64,000 nt of DNA from Asaia krungthepensis NRIC 0535 (GCF_025995175.1 NZ_BAPV01000001.1:62001-126000), one strand, 5' to 3'. Numbered from the stretch's first letter, positions 36,268-46,801 are shown. Program-made: numbers and translations. Notes: generated by a model not told the origin, from the letters alone.

Positions 36268-37478
36268 AGTCCCATGGCCTTCTTCACGAAGGCGCGCTTC
36301 AGACCGGGAAGGCGACTCATGGCCTCCAGACCCAGATCGCGCCCGAAGCGCAAAATCGGGTTGTCATTGCCGAAAAGACGCTCCAGCCCGTCGCAGGCGG
36401 CCATCATGGCCATGTTGCCCGGTCGGACACGACGCTGGTAGCGGGCCAGAAGATCGCTGGCGCCAAGATCACCGCCTTGCTTGAAGCGCGTTTCCAGCAG
36501 ATCGGTCAGGGCAATGATATCCTTGAACCCGACATTGAGTCCCTGGCCCGCGATAGGATGCAGTCCGTGGGCTGAATCACCGGCGAGGGCGAGGCGTGTC
36601 GCCGTGTAGCGCTGGGCGTATTGCGCCGAAAGAGGATAGATCCAGCGTCTCCCGACAGGCACGCAAGCCCCCACATCATCTCCCAGACGCTCCATGATGG
36701 CACGGGCGAATGCTGTGTCGTCCAGCGCATAGAAGCGTTCCGCCCTGCGGGTAGCCTCGGCCCAGACAATGGCCGAACGATGCGGATGGTCGCTGCTGGC
36801 AGGCAGGGGGAGGCGCGCAAATGGCCCCTGGGGCAGAAAGTGTTCGAGCGCCCGGCCGTCATGAGGGCGTTCATGATGGATGATGCTGATCAGGCCGCAC
36901 TGGTTATAGGGCAGCTTCGTGACCATGATTCCGGCCTGCTGGCGCAGCGGGCTCTGTCGACCCTCTGCCGCAATCACGAGAGACGCCCGATAGACAGCGC
37001 CTGAGCTCAGCGTCACCTCGGCATGGGTGTCATGGAAGATGAATTCTCCGGTTTCCGGCGCAGCGAGTGTGAGCGGCCCCTCATGGGCGGTCAGAGCCCG
37101 GTTGAGCGCCGCCCGCAGATCGCGTGCCTCGATCATCCAGCCAAACGGGGTTGCTGCACCGTTTTCGACCGGCGCGTCCTCAGGACCGAAACGCAGCCCA
37201 TGGGGGGAGGCGGGCTCGCCCGGTCGGCCATCGCTGACGGCGATGCTCTTGATGGGCTGCGAAGGAGCGGGCAGGTGCTGCCATATTCCCGCCGCGTCGA
37301 GCATGCGGCGCGAGCCCTCGGTGATGGCATAGGCGCGTCCGTCAAGCGATGGATGCTCCATGCCGGGCAGGGGAGCGCGGTCGATGAGCAGAACCCGAAG
37401 CCCCGATGCCGCGAGACGACAGGCCAGAGTCGCCCCGACAGGACCCGCGCCGTTGATGCAGATATCGACCTGGTTCAT
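36264..37478 (-). CDS. UbiH/UbiF-family FAD-dependent monooxygenase
   Basis: A 404-residue flavoprotein hydroxylase of the ubiquinone pathway family. It has the N-terminal dinucleotide fold CINGAGPVGATLACRLA, the DG motif region, and the FAD-binding block LALAGDSAHGLHPIAGQGLNVGFKD that is diagnostic for UbiH/UbiF/COQ6. Which ring position it hydroxylates cannot be decided from sequence. It is the first gene of a minus-strand group followed by cysE with a 4-nt overlap; the pairing is not an obvious metabolic one. It is divergent from glnK. Confidence 0.9.
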   Translation of the reverse strand: MNQVDICINGAGPVGATLACRLAASGLRVLLIDRAPLPGMEHPSLDGRAYAITEGSRRMLDAAGIWQHLPAPSQPIKSIAVSDGRPGEPASPHGLRFGPEDAPVENGAATPFGWMIEARDLRAALNRALTAHEGPLTLAAPETGEFIFHDTHAEVTLSSGAVYRASLVIAAEGRQSPLRQQAGIMVTKLPYNQCGLISIIHHERPHDGRALEHFLPQGPFARLPLPASSDHPHRSAIVWAEATRRAERFYALDDTAFARAIMERLGDDVGACVPVGRRWIYPLSAQYAQRYTATRLALAGDSAHGLHPIAGQGLNVGFKDIIALTDLLETRFKQGGDLGASDLLARYQRRVRPGNMAMMAACDGLERLFGNDNPILRFGRDLGLEAMSRLPGLKRAFVKKAMGL

Positions 37479-37624
37479 GGGGCTTTCTTCTCCACAGCTC
37501 TTGTGACCGTGGCTTTTTTAATGCAGCCGCAGGAAATGGGAAATGGAGCTCTCTAGGCTCTTGCCAATCTCGTTATGAAACTGGCACGATTTGGTCTTAC
37601 GAGAACTGGCAGGACTGTTTGTAG

Positions 37625-39333
<1,709 letters not shown>

Positions 39334-39365
39334 TCCGCAAGCTTCTTCACTTCGGGGACATACCC

Positions 39366-39869
39366 ATGGCACTGAAACTCTCTCATGGCCGCGTCTTGGT
39401 GGCCGGTCTTCTGCTCGGTGGGGTGGCTGTCGCCAGCCCCTCCGCCCTGGCCCTGTCGGCCAAGGAATGCCATGCGAAGTTTCAGGCTGCCGAAAAGGCC
39501 GGTACGCTGAACGGGCAGAAATACAAGGATTTCAAGGCTGCGCAGTGCGGTGACGTGTCGACGGCCACGGCGCAGCAGGCGATGCCCACCCAGGAAAAGG
39601 AAGCCGCGACCGACAAGAAGGTCACCACCGAAGCTCCTGCATCGCCCGGTGCCGGGATCGCCTCAAAGCCCTCAACCACGGCTTCCGGTAATGTAGTCTT
39701 CCCGACCTCTGTTTCTGCGGCCTATGCCAAGCTCTCGCCGGGCAAGGCACGTATGAAGACCTGCCTCGACCAGTATCATGCCAACCAGCAATCTGGTGGC
39801 AACGGGGATCTGAAATGGATCCAGAAAGGCGGCGGGTATTACTCGCAGTGCAACGCAAAGCTGAAGTGA
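39366..39869 (+). CDS. Secreted small protein with PsiF-like motif
   Basis: A 167-residue protein with a signal peptide (cleavage near ALA, residue 23). Next comes a short Cys-containing unit LSAKECHAKFQAAEKAGTLNGQKYKDFKAAQCG resembling the KEC...A.KAAG.L.G..W..F...C unit of PsiF-like periplasmic proteins. A Thr/Ala/Pro-rich linker and a C-terminal unit with two Cys (KTCLDQY...YYSQC) follow. It lies 32 nt after amtB and before a strong terminator, so it is probably expressed with glnK-amtB under nitrogen limitation. Function is unknown. Confidence 0.8.
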   Translation: MALKLSHGRVLVAGLLLGGVAVASPSALALSAKECHAKFQAAEKAGTLNGQKYKDFKAAQCGDVSTATAQQAMPTQEKEAATDKKVTTEAPASPGAGIASKPSTTASGNVVFPTSVSAAYAKLSPGKARMKTCLDQYHANQQSGGNGDLKWIQKGGGYYSQCNAKLK

Positions 39870-39897
39870 TCAATTCACCCTGACGCTATTGTTCGAG

Positions 39898-39926
39898 AAA
39901 AGGCCCGGTAACGGGCCTTTTTTTAT
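39898..39926 (+). terminator. Rho-independent terminator of the glnK-amtB operon
   Basis: A perfect 10-bp stem, AAAAGGCCCG with CGGGCCTTTT, around a GTAA loop and followed by further T residues. It closes the glnK-amtB-secreted protein transcript 28 nt after the last stop. Confidence 0.9.
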
Positions 39927-39991
39927 GACATGATCATCCTGATAGGCGGGAAAACAAGTCGTCGCTCACTCGGGGCGTCGCCACGGGAAGG

Positions 39992-40153
39992 ATGACAGAG
40001 CCCTGTGTCCTGACGGGCAATGATCTTTCGGGCGGACTCTCCTCGACCTTGGCAGAATGCAAGCAGGGGGTTCGTTTTGCGAACACTGCAAAGCTCACGG
40101 ATCTCCCCAGGATCCGTTTCGAAGATGGAGTCATTGTGACCTGGGTTCCGTAA
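39992..40153 (+). CDS. Possible small protein, doubtful
   Basis: An open frame of 53 codons (starting MTEPCVLTGNDLSGG, ending FEDGVIVTWVP) with protein-like composition and GC-rich third positions. The frame stays open upstream to 39929 but no ATG or good ribosome site is seen; AAGG abuts the ATG. It lies after the amtB-operon terminator and before an AT-rich promoter region. It could be a real short gene, a gene remnant or chance. An antisense frame over the same bases is equally unsupported. Confidence 0.25.
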   Translation: MTEPCVLTGNDLSGGLSSTLAECKQGVRFANTAKLTDLPRIRFEDGVIVTWVP

Positions 40154-40212
40154 GGCCTCCCGATTAGGCGCTGCACCAGGATCAAATTGTCATTATATTT
40201 TCGGTAAGATTA

Positions 40213-40243
40213 TTGTCGAATCGATAATTATTATCTCTATAAT
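40213..40243 (+). promoter_or_regulatory. Candidate sigma-70-type promoter in AT-rich island
   Basis: TTGTCG at 40213 and a perfect TATAAT at 40238 are 19 bp apart, inside an AT-rich stretch (about 40190-40255) that stands out from the GC-rich surroundings. It also holds TTATTAT/ATAATAA symmetry. It lies 30-60 bp upstream of the glycosyltransferase-like gene. Confidence 0.45.
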
Positions 40244-40275
40244 AATAAAAAATGTTCAACGCAGAGAGAAATGGC

Positions 40276-41814
40276 ATGAGTAGGTTCGTATTCGCCACAA
40301 ATTATAACGAGGGAGAAGATTTCCTCGCACTCTACATCGAAAATTTCCTTCACTATACGGATGAATCCTGTTCCCTGATCATCAATCTGGCCCCCGGCCG
40401 CCGATTGGCTGATCCGGCACTACGCAGTGCCGGTCGAGTCCATATCTTCAACGGCGAGACACACAGATCAAAATGGGGAATGGGCATCGCGCTCGGCCAT
40501 CTGGAGTCTTACGCCTACGCAGCGCGTCATCTCGGATCGTTCGACTATTTTTGCACCCTGGCCTCGAACGCGCTGTTTTTCCGTGCACTCGACAAACAGG
40601 CCATTCTGAACCGTCTCGCCGCGGGAGGCATTTTTCCAGAAGCTCACGGGCGAGATTACCGGGCGGACCATGACATTCCGGTGACGGGTTTCGAGAGAGA
40701 TGAGGGCAGTTGGGCATGGGTCGGGTTCAACCAGTCTGCAAGTTTTCGACGTTGTCTGGCCGATATCTGCCGGATCGAGCGCTGCACGGTCACACAGATC
40801 GAGGGGTTCGTGGCAAGCAGGGAAGACTGGGACATCATTCTGGCCTTTGAGCCGCAGATCCGTCTTCTTCAGGCTGCGCTGGCCATGGACCCGGATGATC
40901 CGCGCAATTACATGGCCGTTGAGGAAATGCTGTTCTCGACTTTTGTCATGCAGCACGGAAGTGGCCGTTTTACCCATCTCTGTTTCATGTTCTGGGACGG
41001 TCTGGGTCGCGTAGGCCCGAAAGAGCTGCTGTCCACCCTGCCAGCGCTGCCTCCCTATCTGTGCAGTGCAAAGTGGTTCGAACGCAGCATCACCGATCCC
41101 GGGGCTATTCTGGTCGGTACTGAGGCGGGGCGTGCATTGCTCGATGCCTGTCGGGGCGGGCCTGCCATTCGCTCGACGATGCTGGCACAGCTGCGGCACG
41201 GGCTCGATGGTCTGGAGGCTGCGCCGCTGGAGGAAACCAGCATTGCCATGCACTGGGGCGATCTTCCAGGATGGATGGGCTCTGCCTCAATCCGGCGCAC
41301 ACTCTACCTTGCGCGGCAATATGAACAACTGCTCGCTGGGCCGGGTGACCCGCTTGCGACTCATGCGCCGTTTTTCCTTGCCGAAATGGCGCATGTGCCC
41401 TTCGAACTCTCGCTTGAACTCGCCGGTGCTGAGAACGAACTGAGCGTGGTCGCCACGGGCTCGTTTCCGCTCCAGAGACAGAGCACGGCTCTGGCCGGGT
41501 ATGTCTATCTTTCCTGCCGGCGCCCGGTCAGTGAGTTCATCCTCGCCTTCGATACGAGGGAGGGTGCCGAGCGTGTGAAGGACAGGATCGTCGTTTACGA
41601 CAACGCCCATGACTATCAGCTCATGTCGCCGATCAGGATCTCTGGCTCGGAGGGTAATGTGCGTTTGCACTACCAGATGCGCAATGAGGCAAAGCACCGC
41701 ATCATGTCTATCGGTTTGCCCTGCTACGGAAGGCTGTTCACCGCGACACGCATGACCGTTCTGGAAACACCGGTTCAGGCTGAGTTGTCGGAGGCCCCTG
41801 CACTTGTTGCCTGA
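40276..41814 (+). CDS. Glycosyltransferase-like protein of unknown specificity
   Basis: A 512-residue soluble protein. The first 250 residues look like a nucleotide-sugar/core-2-type glycosyltransferase region (FVFATNYNEGEDFLALYIENFLHY, then LIINLAPGR, FDYFCTLASNALFF, and WDIIL). The rest is a mixed domain ending in a beta-rich part, and no standard signature is complete. The start is put at ATG 40276 (GAGAGAA upstream); ATG 40252 in the same frame has no ribosome site. It is preceded by an AT-rich promoter and followed on the same strand by an aldolase and a fructokinase, so a role in making a sugar-containing product is possible but not shown. Confidence 0.65.
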   Translation: MSRFVFATNYNEGEDFLALYIENFLHYTDESCSLIINLAPGRRLADPALRSAGRVHIFNGETHRSKWGMGIALGHLESYAYAARHLGSFDYFCTLASNALFFRALDKQAILNRLAAGGIFPEAHGRDYRADHDIPVTGFERDEGSWAWVGFNQSASFRRCLADICRIERCTVTQIEGFVASREDWDIILAFEPQIRLLQAALAMDPDDPRNYMAVEEMLFSTFVMQHGSGRFTHLCFMFWDGLGRVGPKELLSTLPALPPYLCSAKWFERSITDPGAILVGTEAGRALLDACRGGPAIRSTMLAQLRHGLDGLEAAPLEETSIAMHWGDLPGWMGSASIRRTLYLARQYEQLLAGPGDPLATHAPFFLAEMAHVPFELSLELAGAENELSVVATGSFPLQRQSTALAGYVYLSCRRPVSEFILAFDTREGAERVKDRIVVYDNAHDYQLMSPIRISGSEGNVRLHYQMRNEAKHRIMSIGLPCYGRLFTATRMTVLETPVQAELSEAPALVA

Positions 41815-42008
41815 CAGATCGGTATGAAGGTCCAGCAAAGAGCCAAACCGCGCCAAACCTCTTGGCAGAACGATGGTATGCGTCGACGCTGATCATGGGT
41901 CGGCGCACAACCATACTCTGGGGTGAGTTTCCGCGGGGCTGGTGACGCATATGTGTGAACGCACACGGATATATGTCCTGACAATCCTCTACGAACGATC
42001 TCATTCTC

Positions 42009-42728
42009 ATGGCGAAAACTGTACAGGCAGATAAGATCATGACGTCCAGAATAGTGCCAGGCGAGCGTTCCGGGGTGAGACTTTTTCTCGATACGGCCGA
42101 TCGCGAGGCGCTGCAGCGATGGCTGTCGACCGGGCTTTTCCATGGCGTGACCACCAATCCGACAATCCTGGATCGCTCCGGACTGCGCAGTACGATCGGC
42201 GATATTGCGCCACTGATCAGCGAGATCCTCGACTATGACGTGCCTGAGGTACAGGCGCAGTGCTGGGGGACCGAGACGGAGGCGCTTGTCGAGTCAGGGC
42301 TGGCCCTGGCAGCGCTCGACCCTCGCCTTGTGGTCAAGGTGCCGATCACCGAGAAGGGAATCAGGGCCGTGTCGGTGCTGCACAAGCATGGCGTCCGGAC
42401 GACGCTCACCGCTGTGTATGCTGCGCATCAGGCCCTTACGGCTGCCGCAGCCGGGGCAGATTATGTGGCTCCTTATTTCGGTCGTATCGGCGATAGCGGA
42501 CAGGATGCACCAGGTATCCTGAGGACCATGCAACAGATTCTGGTGGCCAGCGGTCGCTCCACCAGGCTGCTTGTGGCGAGCCTGCGCCGAGCAGATGATC
42601 TGGCTCTTCTGGCCTCGATGGGCTGCGATACCTTTACCTTCAGCCCTGCTGTGGCCGAACAGTTGTTCAGCGAGAGTCTGACTATCGACGCAGCAGCCGT
42701 TTTCGAAAGAACGGCGGCCGGGCTCTGA
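42009..42728 (+). CDS. Transaldolase / fructose-6-phosphate aldolase family protein
   Basis: A 239-residue (beta-alpha)8 class I aldolase. The family marks are LFLDTADREALQRW, GVTTNPTIL, the Schiff-base Lys in LVVKVPITEKG, TLTAVYAAHQAL, YVAPYFGRIGDSG and the LVASLRR segment. The short length and TAVY motif place it with the FSA/TalC group rather than the long transaldolases. The start may be ATG 42009 or ATG 42039; neither has a clear ribosome site and the family core begins after both. It is followed 68 nt later by fructokinase, suggesting joint handling of fructose 6-phosphate or a related sugar phosphate. Confidence 0.82.
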   Translation: MAKTVQADKIMTSRIVPGERSGVRLFLDTADREALQRWLSTGLFHGVTTNPTILDRSGLRSTIGDIAPLISEILDYDVPEVQAQCWGTETEALVESGLALAALDPRLVVKVPITEKGIRAVSVLHKHGVRTTLTAVYAAHQALTAAAAGADYVAPYFGRIGDSGQDAPGILRTMQQILVASGRSTRLLVASLRRADDLALLASMGCDTFTFSPAVAEQLFSESLTIDAAAVFERTAAGL

Positions 42729-42796
42729 ATGACGTCCGGCTTGAGCAACGCCGCCATTATGGTGGCTCCGACGGGCCAAGATGCGAAAGAACAGTC

Positions 42797-43771
42797 ATGG
42801 GCGGTTCAATACTCTGCCTTGGTGAGGCAGTGATCGATTTCATTCCGGTCCGCGCCGAAGGGGGAGCGGCCTACCGCCCCTGCCTGGGGGGCTCACCCTA
42901 TAATGTTGCTCGCGCACTCGGGCGTCTTGACGTGCCGACCGAATATGGCTGCGCAGTCTCGACCGATCTGTTTGGCGACCAGTTTGTCGAGGGGCTGACG
43001 CAGAGCAGGGTAGGGCAGCGCTTCCTTCGAAGGCTCGACGCTCCTTCCACGCTGGGTTTCGTCAGTCTCGAGCAGGCGGAACCGGCTTACGCATTTTTTG
43101 ATCAGGGCGCTGCAGACCGTATCTGCCGTGACATGCCTTCTGGCAGCGCGCTTGCCGGGGTTGGTACATTGCATTTCGGGTCTATCGCTCTGATCCGTGA
43201 GCCTGCCGCGTCGGCGTATGAAACACTGTTCCTTCGCGAAGCACGTGGGCCACGCCTGATCAGTTTCGATCCCAATATCCGTGCCTCCCACGTGAGAGAC
43301 GAGGCTGCCTACCGTGCTAGGCTGGAGCGGTTGCTCCACAACGCCGATATCATCAAGATCAGCGGGGCCGACCTTGACTGGCTGCTTCCGGGCCATGCTC
43401 ACGCGGAGGCCGCGCGCAACTGGCTGGGCCACGGGGCGAAACTCGTTGTGATCACGCATGGCAAGGCGGGGGTCAGCGGCTGGACCCAGGATAGTTATGC
43501 CCATGCCGAGGCGCTCAGCGTGGAGGTTGTCGATACGGTGGGGGCCGGAGACAGCTTTATGGCAGGACTGCTTGCCGGGCTTCATGAGGGCGGGTGCTTG
43601 ACCCGGGAGACGCTGATCTCCCTCAGTCCTCAGATCCTGCATGAGGCACTCGCCTATGGCCAGTGCGTCGCCAGCCAGACCTGCACCCGCCGCGGCGCCG
43701 ACTCGCCCTGGCGGGAGGAGATATCCGCGCTTCAGGCGCCTCCCATCACGTTTCCGGATCACAGGGCATAG
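42797..43771 (+). CDS. PfkB-family carbohydrate kinase, probable fructokinase
   Basis: A 324-residue sugar kinase. The N-terminal LCLGEAVIDFIP and GGSPYNVARALGRL, and the C-terminal ATP/anion-hole signature DTVGAGDSFMAGLLAGL with the catalytic Asp, are intact. Motif spacing is that of fructokinases of the ribokinase superfamily. It is likely to phosphorylate fructose and feed the pentose phosphate route, which dominates sugar metabolism in acetic acid bacteria. The last 26 bases overlap the 3' end of the convergent DUF4357 reading frame. Confidence 0.88.
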   Translation: MGGSILCLGEAVIDFIPVRAEGGAAYRPCLGGSPYNVARALGRLDVPTEYGCAVSTDLFGDQFVEGLTQSRVGQRFLRRLDAPSTLGFVSLEQAEPAYAFFDQGAADRICRDMPSGSALAGVGTLHFGSIALIREPAASAYETLFLREARGPRLISFDPNIRASHVRDEAAYRARLERLLHNADIIKISGADLDWLLPGHAHAEAARNWLGHGAKLVVITHGKAGVSGWTQDSYAHAEALSVEVVDTVGAGDSFMAGLLAGLHEGGCLTRETLISLSPQILHEALAYGQCVASQTCTRRGADSPWREEISALQAPPITFPDHRA

Positions 43772-44678
43772 GTCCGGGGCGCTTGCGCCCCGTGAGGTCT
43801 GAGAGGGTATTCCCGGCCTCGTCCTTCCACTCGGTCCAGCCATTGGTAGACCGGCCATTCACCATGTCTCCGGCAGCGCTGGGAGAGCTGAAGTTCACGT
43901 CCTTGCGGAAATAGAGGCGTTCACCCACTATTTCCAGATCACCCGACCCGATGAGGATATCACGTTTCTTCAGGCGATTCGGTGTGATCGATTGCGTCGA
44001 CATTTGTGCGCGTCCCTAGGAGCCGGCCAGAACAACCAGCCCGGTCTCAGTGTAGCGCCCCGTCGCCTGGGCGCGATCATTGCGCAAATAGATCGCAATA
44101 TCCCTGGACGCGTCTTGGACTGGCGGTTGTTGCTCCCTGTCGCCTGAAGCCGCGAGCATTGGAGCCTGCCGGAGAAGCGGTTCGAAAAGGGGATAGCCGA
44201 GCGTGGTCAGGAGGATATCGATGGTCGCGAAAATTTCCCGGCATTCCGCATCGAGCGCGGGTGGCGCATGGGGCCTGCTTCCCGCCGTGCCGTTCATGAG
44301 GCCGTAACGATGCGCCTCAAGGGCGCGATTGATCGACTGCCATTCCAGATAATGGGCGTGAGTGACGGTCAGACTATGGGTGAGGGAGAGGGCGACGAGC
44401 GCCCGGTTCCAGAAATCCTTGCCGTCGTGATGCTGCTTGAGGCGCGAGCCCAGGGCACTGGTCTGCCCGATATAGGCTTTGGGCTGTCCGGTTTCTTCAT
44501 CCTCCCCGAAAAGCCAGTAAACCCCCACATGAGCGGCCTCCTTCATGGTCAGAAAATCGCTCAGCCGCGCACGCGGTATTTCTATGACCTGTATGATTCG
44601 GGTCGTGATTGCAGCGATGCGTATACCTTGGGGATCTCCATCCGGAAGGAAGATCTGGATTGTCTGGGGATGAGCCAT
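43746..44678 (-). pseudogene. GIY-YIG nuclease with DUF4357 domain, split by an in-frame amber codon
   Basis: The first part (44678 to the TAG at 44016-44018, 220 residues) carries a GIY-YIG fold: GVYWLFGEDEE, AYIGQTSALGSRLKQH, KDFWNRAL and HYLEWQ with the metal-binding Glu. It ends inside the linker (ATGRYTETGLVVLAGS). Reading through the TAG in the same frame continues GRAQMSTQSITPN and then gives the DUF4357 hallmark FSSPSAAGDMVNGRSTNGWTEWKD, ending at 43746. Intact relatives have both parts in one chain. So this is one gene with a single nonsense codon, either a pseudogene, a sequencing error or a readthrough case; an ATG at 44003 could also restart the second part. Function is probably DNA cleavage, possibly defence. 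Confidence 0.8.
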
Positions 44679-45112
44679 GGATGAAGCTTTTTGGTTTTGA
44701 TGAGATAGAGCCAGAGACGCTCGGTCATATGGTGCGAACCATTGAATTTTGACGTCGCCGTTGGGGAAGAATGCGCGAACGCAGTATATTTTCCTACCCT
44801 AGAAGCGAGAGGCCGGACTTGCCATTCTGTTTCGAGTGGAATTGGAAGTAATTGAACCGGTTTCAGTGCGATTACCTTACCGCCAGTTCCAACCAATAAC
44901 AGAAATGTTTCCAAGCGGCTTTCCCGCTCCGGAATTAACTCAGGCTGGAACCGCCTGTTCCATGCCGCGAGATATCGGAACACCTTCCTTGAGAGGCAAG
45001 GCCGTCTACGCTCGAGATGGCCGAGAGGTCGGCTTTTCGTTTGCCGACCTCAATGATGCGCCTCCAGTCAGGCAGGGAAAATCCCGGCCTGGCACTGCTC
45101 AGCTTATGAAGC
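44679..45112. other. Intergenic region, nothing recognised
   Basis: About 430 bases upstream of the GIY-YIG gene and downstream of the nucleoside hydrolase gene (both minus strand). It is AT-richer than average. Two open frames of about 100-130 codons on opposite strands cover it, but neither has a ribosome site or any recognisable segment, so they are not called. Confidence 0.5.
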
Positions 45113-46255
45113 TCAGGGCAACGGCTTGCCGCTGAGGGGTTTCTGGGGAGCGGCCACGAGACGGTCCATCAGATCCTCGAACCGGGGGACGTCGATCTTC
45201 TGCACCACGATCGTCTTTCCTTCGCCCAGACCGGGTTGGTAGCCCGGCGTCCAGGAGAGGATATCGCCATAGGAGGGGCCGAACTGGCTGTTCACATCTA
45301 CGTAGAGTTCAGCCTTCTGGGTGATCAGGCTTGGGTCGAGCCAGACCGCCGCGGCAATTTCGTCCCAGAGGGGGAAGCCGGGCTCTCGTGTCTTGAGCGA
45401 TTGCGCAACCGGGGTGCCGGAGCGTGACAGGCGCTTGAGCAGCGCAGGGGTCAACTCGGTATCGGTTGAGGGGTCCACAGGGATCATCGTGATCCTGGCC
45501 CAGGGTGCGCGTAGGGCGATGCTCGCCCCCTCGGGATCGAAGCGGATATTGAATTCGCGACGCGGGGCATTGAGGAATTCGCGCGCAAATTGATGGGCGA
45601 CCTCATCCGGGCGTGTCTGACGCGGATTGAGGCAGCCCCCCATATAGACCAGTTCTTTCGCCAGAGAGGCGAATTCAGGATCCAGACGCTGGGCCAGGGC
45701 CAGATTGGTGAGCGGCCCCGTGGCGATGATCGACACCTGGTGCGGGTAGCGATGCACCATATCGATCATGAAATCGGCCGCGCGCTCCTGCTGCGCCTTG
45801 ATGGTGGGGTTGCCTTGCGGAAGATCGGGCACCACGTCCGGGCCGTGATAAGGCGGGAGTTTCTGAAGGGTGGGTTCCACCCAGTGCTTCATCCATACGC
45901 CCTTCCAGACCAGCTTGCCGTACAGCGCTTCCCAGCGTTCGGTCTGAGCCTCCGTGTTCACCAGAGGATAGGTGGCTCCGGTATAGACGGGCAGGTCGGG
46001 GCGTCCCGCAATCTCCACACCGCGCAAGGCGTCGGCGGTGGCTTCCTTCGTCCAGGCATCGCCCGTGACCGTCGTCACGCCCAGAACCTGCACATTCGGG
46101 GCCTTGATGACCATCCACTGCGCGAGGGCAAAGCCATCATCATCAAGGATCACCTTGCGAGGCTCGGCATGAGCGGCCGCAGCGCTAGTCAGCAGACCCG
46201 CAAAGGCCAGCGCCATACGCCATGACAGCAGGCGTCTTGGTCCGGTTTGGCTCAT
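45113..46255 (-). CDS. Nucleoside hydrolase-like protein, exported, with altered metal motif
   Basis: A 380-residue protein of the inosine/uridine-preferring nucleoside hydrolase family with a signal peptide (ending AAAAHA). Family marks are VLGVTTVTGD, LPVYTGATYPL, IIATGPLTNLALA, LVYMGGCL, EFNIRFDPEGA and PLWDEIAAA. The hallmark calcium-binding DxDxGxDD is replaced by DDDGFALAQ (residues 38-46), missing the paired Asp after Gly, so classical hydrolase activity is uncertain. The start at 46255 gives a clean signal peptide; an in-frame ATG at 46285 would add ten residues. It stands alone between intergenic gaps. Confidence 0.8.
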   Translation of the reverse strand: MSQTGPRRLLSWRMALAFAGLLTSAAAAHAEPRKVILDDDGFALAQWMVIKAPNVQVLGVTTVTGDAWTKEATADALRGVEIAGRPDLPVYTGATYPLVNTEAQTERWEALYGKLVWKGVWMKHWVEPTLQKLPPYHGPDVVPDLPQGNPTIKAQQERAADFMIDMVHRYPHQVSIIATGPLTNLALAQRLDPEFASLAKELVYMGGCLNPRQTRPDEVAHQFAREFLNAPRREFNIRFDPEGASIALRAPWARITMIPVDPSTDTELTPALLKRLSRSGTPVAQSLKTREPGFPLWDEIAAAVWLDPSLITQKAELYVDVNSQFGPSYGDILSWTPGYQPGLGEGKTIVVQKIDVPRFEDLMDRLVAAPQKPLSGKPLP

Positions 46256-46801
46256 TTCTTCAAGGCTGCGGGCATCACGAGGCATGGGTGAGGAAACTCA
46301 TCATCTTGGGGGCTCCTTAAATCGATAGCGGCAATCGGAGCGGGGCACACCCTGATTGCCTTGGCCAGACGCGGATAAGACGCGTGACAGAGACGAGCGA
46401 TTAGTGTGAAGCCTGAGACCCCAACCAGCAATCGGTTAAAGCCGGCTGCAACCTGACAATGAGGCGAGGAGGGATAGGAGTCATGGCCAGGAATATGCTG
46501 CGGGGCGCCTTTGACAGGCACGCCCGGTGCCTTGTCGGGACAGACATCGCCCGGTCTGGCGGGCCCGGCCGGACGCAATGCGGGATTTCCGCACACCTCT
46601 GATTCAGAGCCCATATCTGCCCGGACAGGCCAGATTGTGAGCGCGTCAGCCTGTGCAGGACTTAAGATGTCAGGGGAAGCGAAAAGTTCGCCGTAAGGCG
46701 CACGTTCAGGCAGAGAGGCGCCCGTGCTGGACTGTGTCTCAGGCCGGTTTTTCCAGCGGATACCCTGTCGGTAGGATTTCGGATTTTCAGGAAAGGGGAC
46801 C
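46256..46801. other. Intergenic region, no gene recognised
   Basis: About 540 bases between the nucleoside hydrolase-like gene and tRNA-Tyr. Open frames here are short and without ribosome sites. It should include the hydrolase promoter on the minus strand. No terminator hairpin with a T run was found for the tRNA. Confidence 0.5.

Noticed and set aside
37582-37620. Possible sigma-54 promoters (TGGCAC at 37582 and TGGCAG at 37606) upstream of glnK
   Set aside because: The -12 GC element at the required spacing is absent in both, so the match is only to half of the consensus.
43746-44003. An independent 85-residue gene starting at ATG 44003
   Set aside because: It is in the same frame as the upstream GIY-YIG part and supplies its missing DUF4357 domain, so it is better seen as the second half of one interrupted gene; internal restart remains possible.
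44582-45135. Two opposing open frames in the gap upstream of the GIY-YIG gene
   Set aside because: No ribosome sites, no recognisable segments, and they overlap each other and neighbouring genes.
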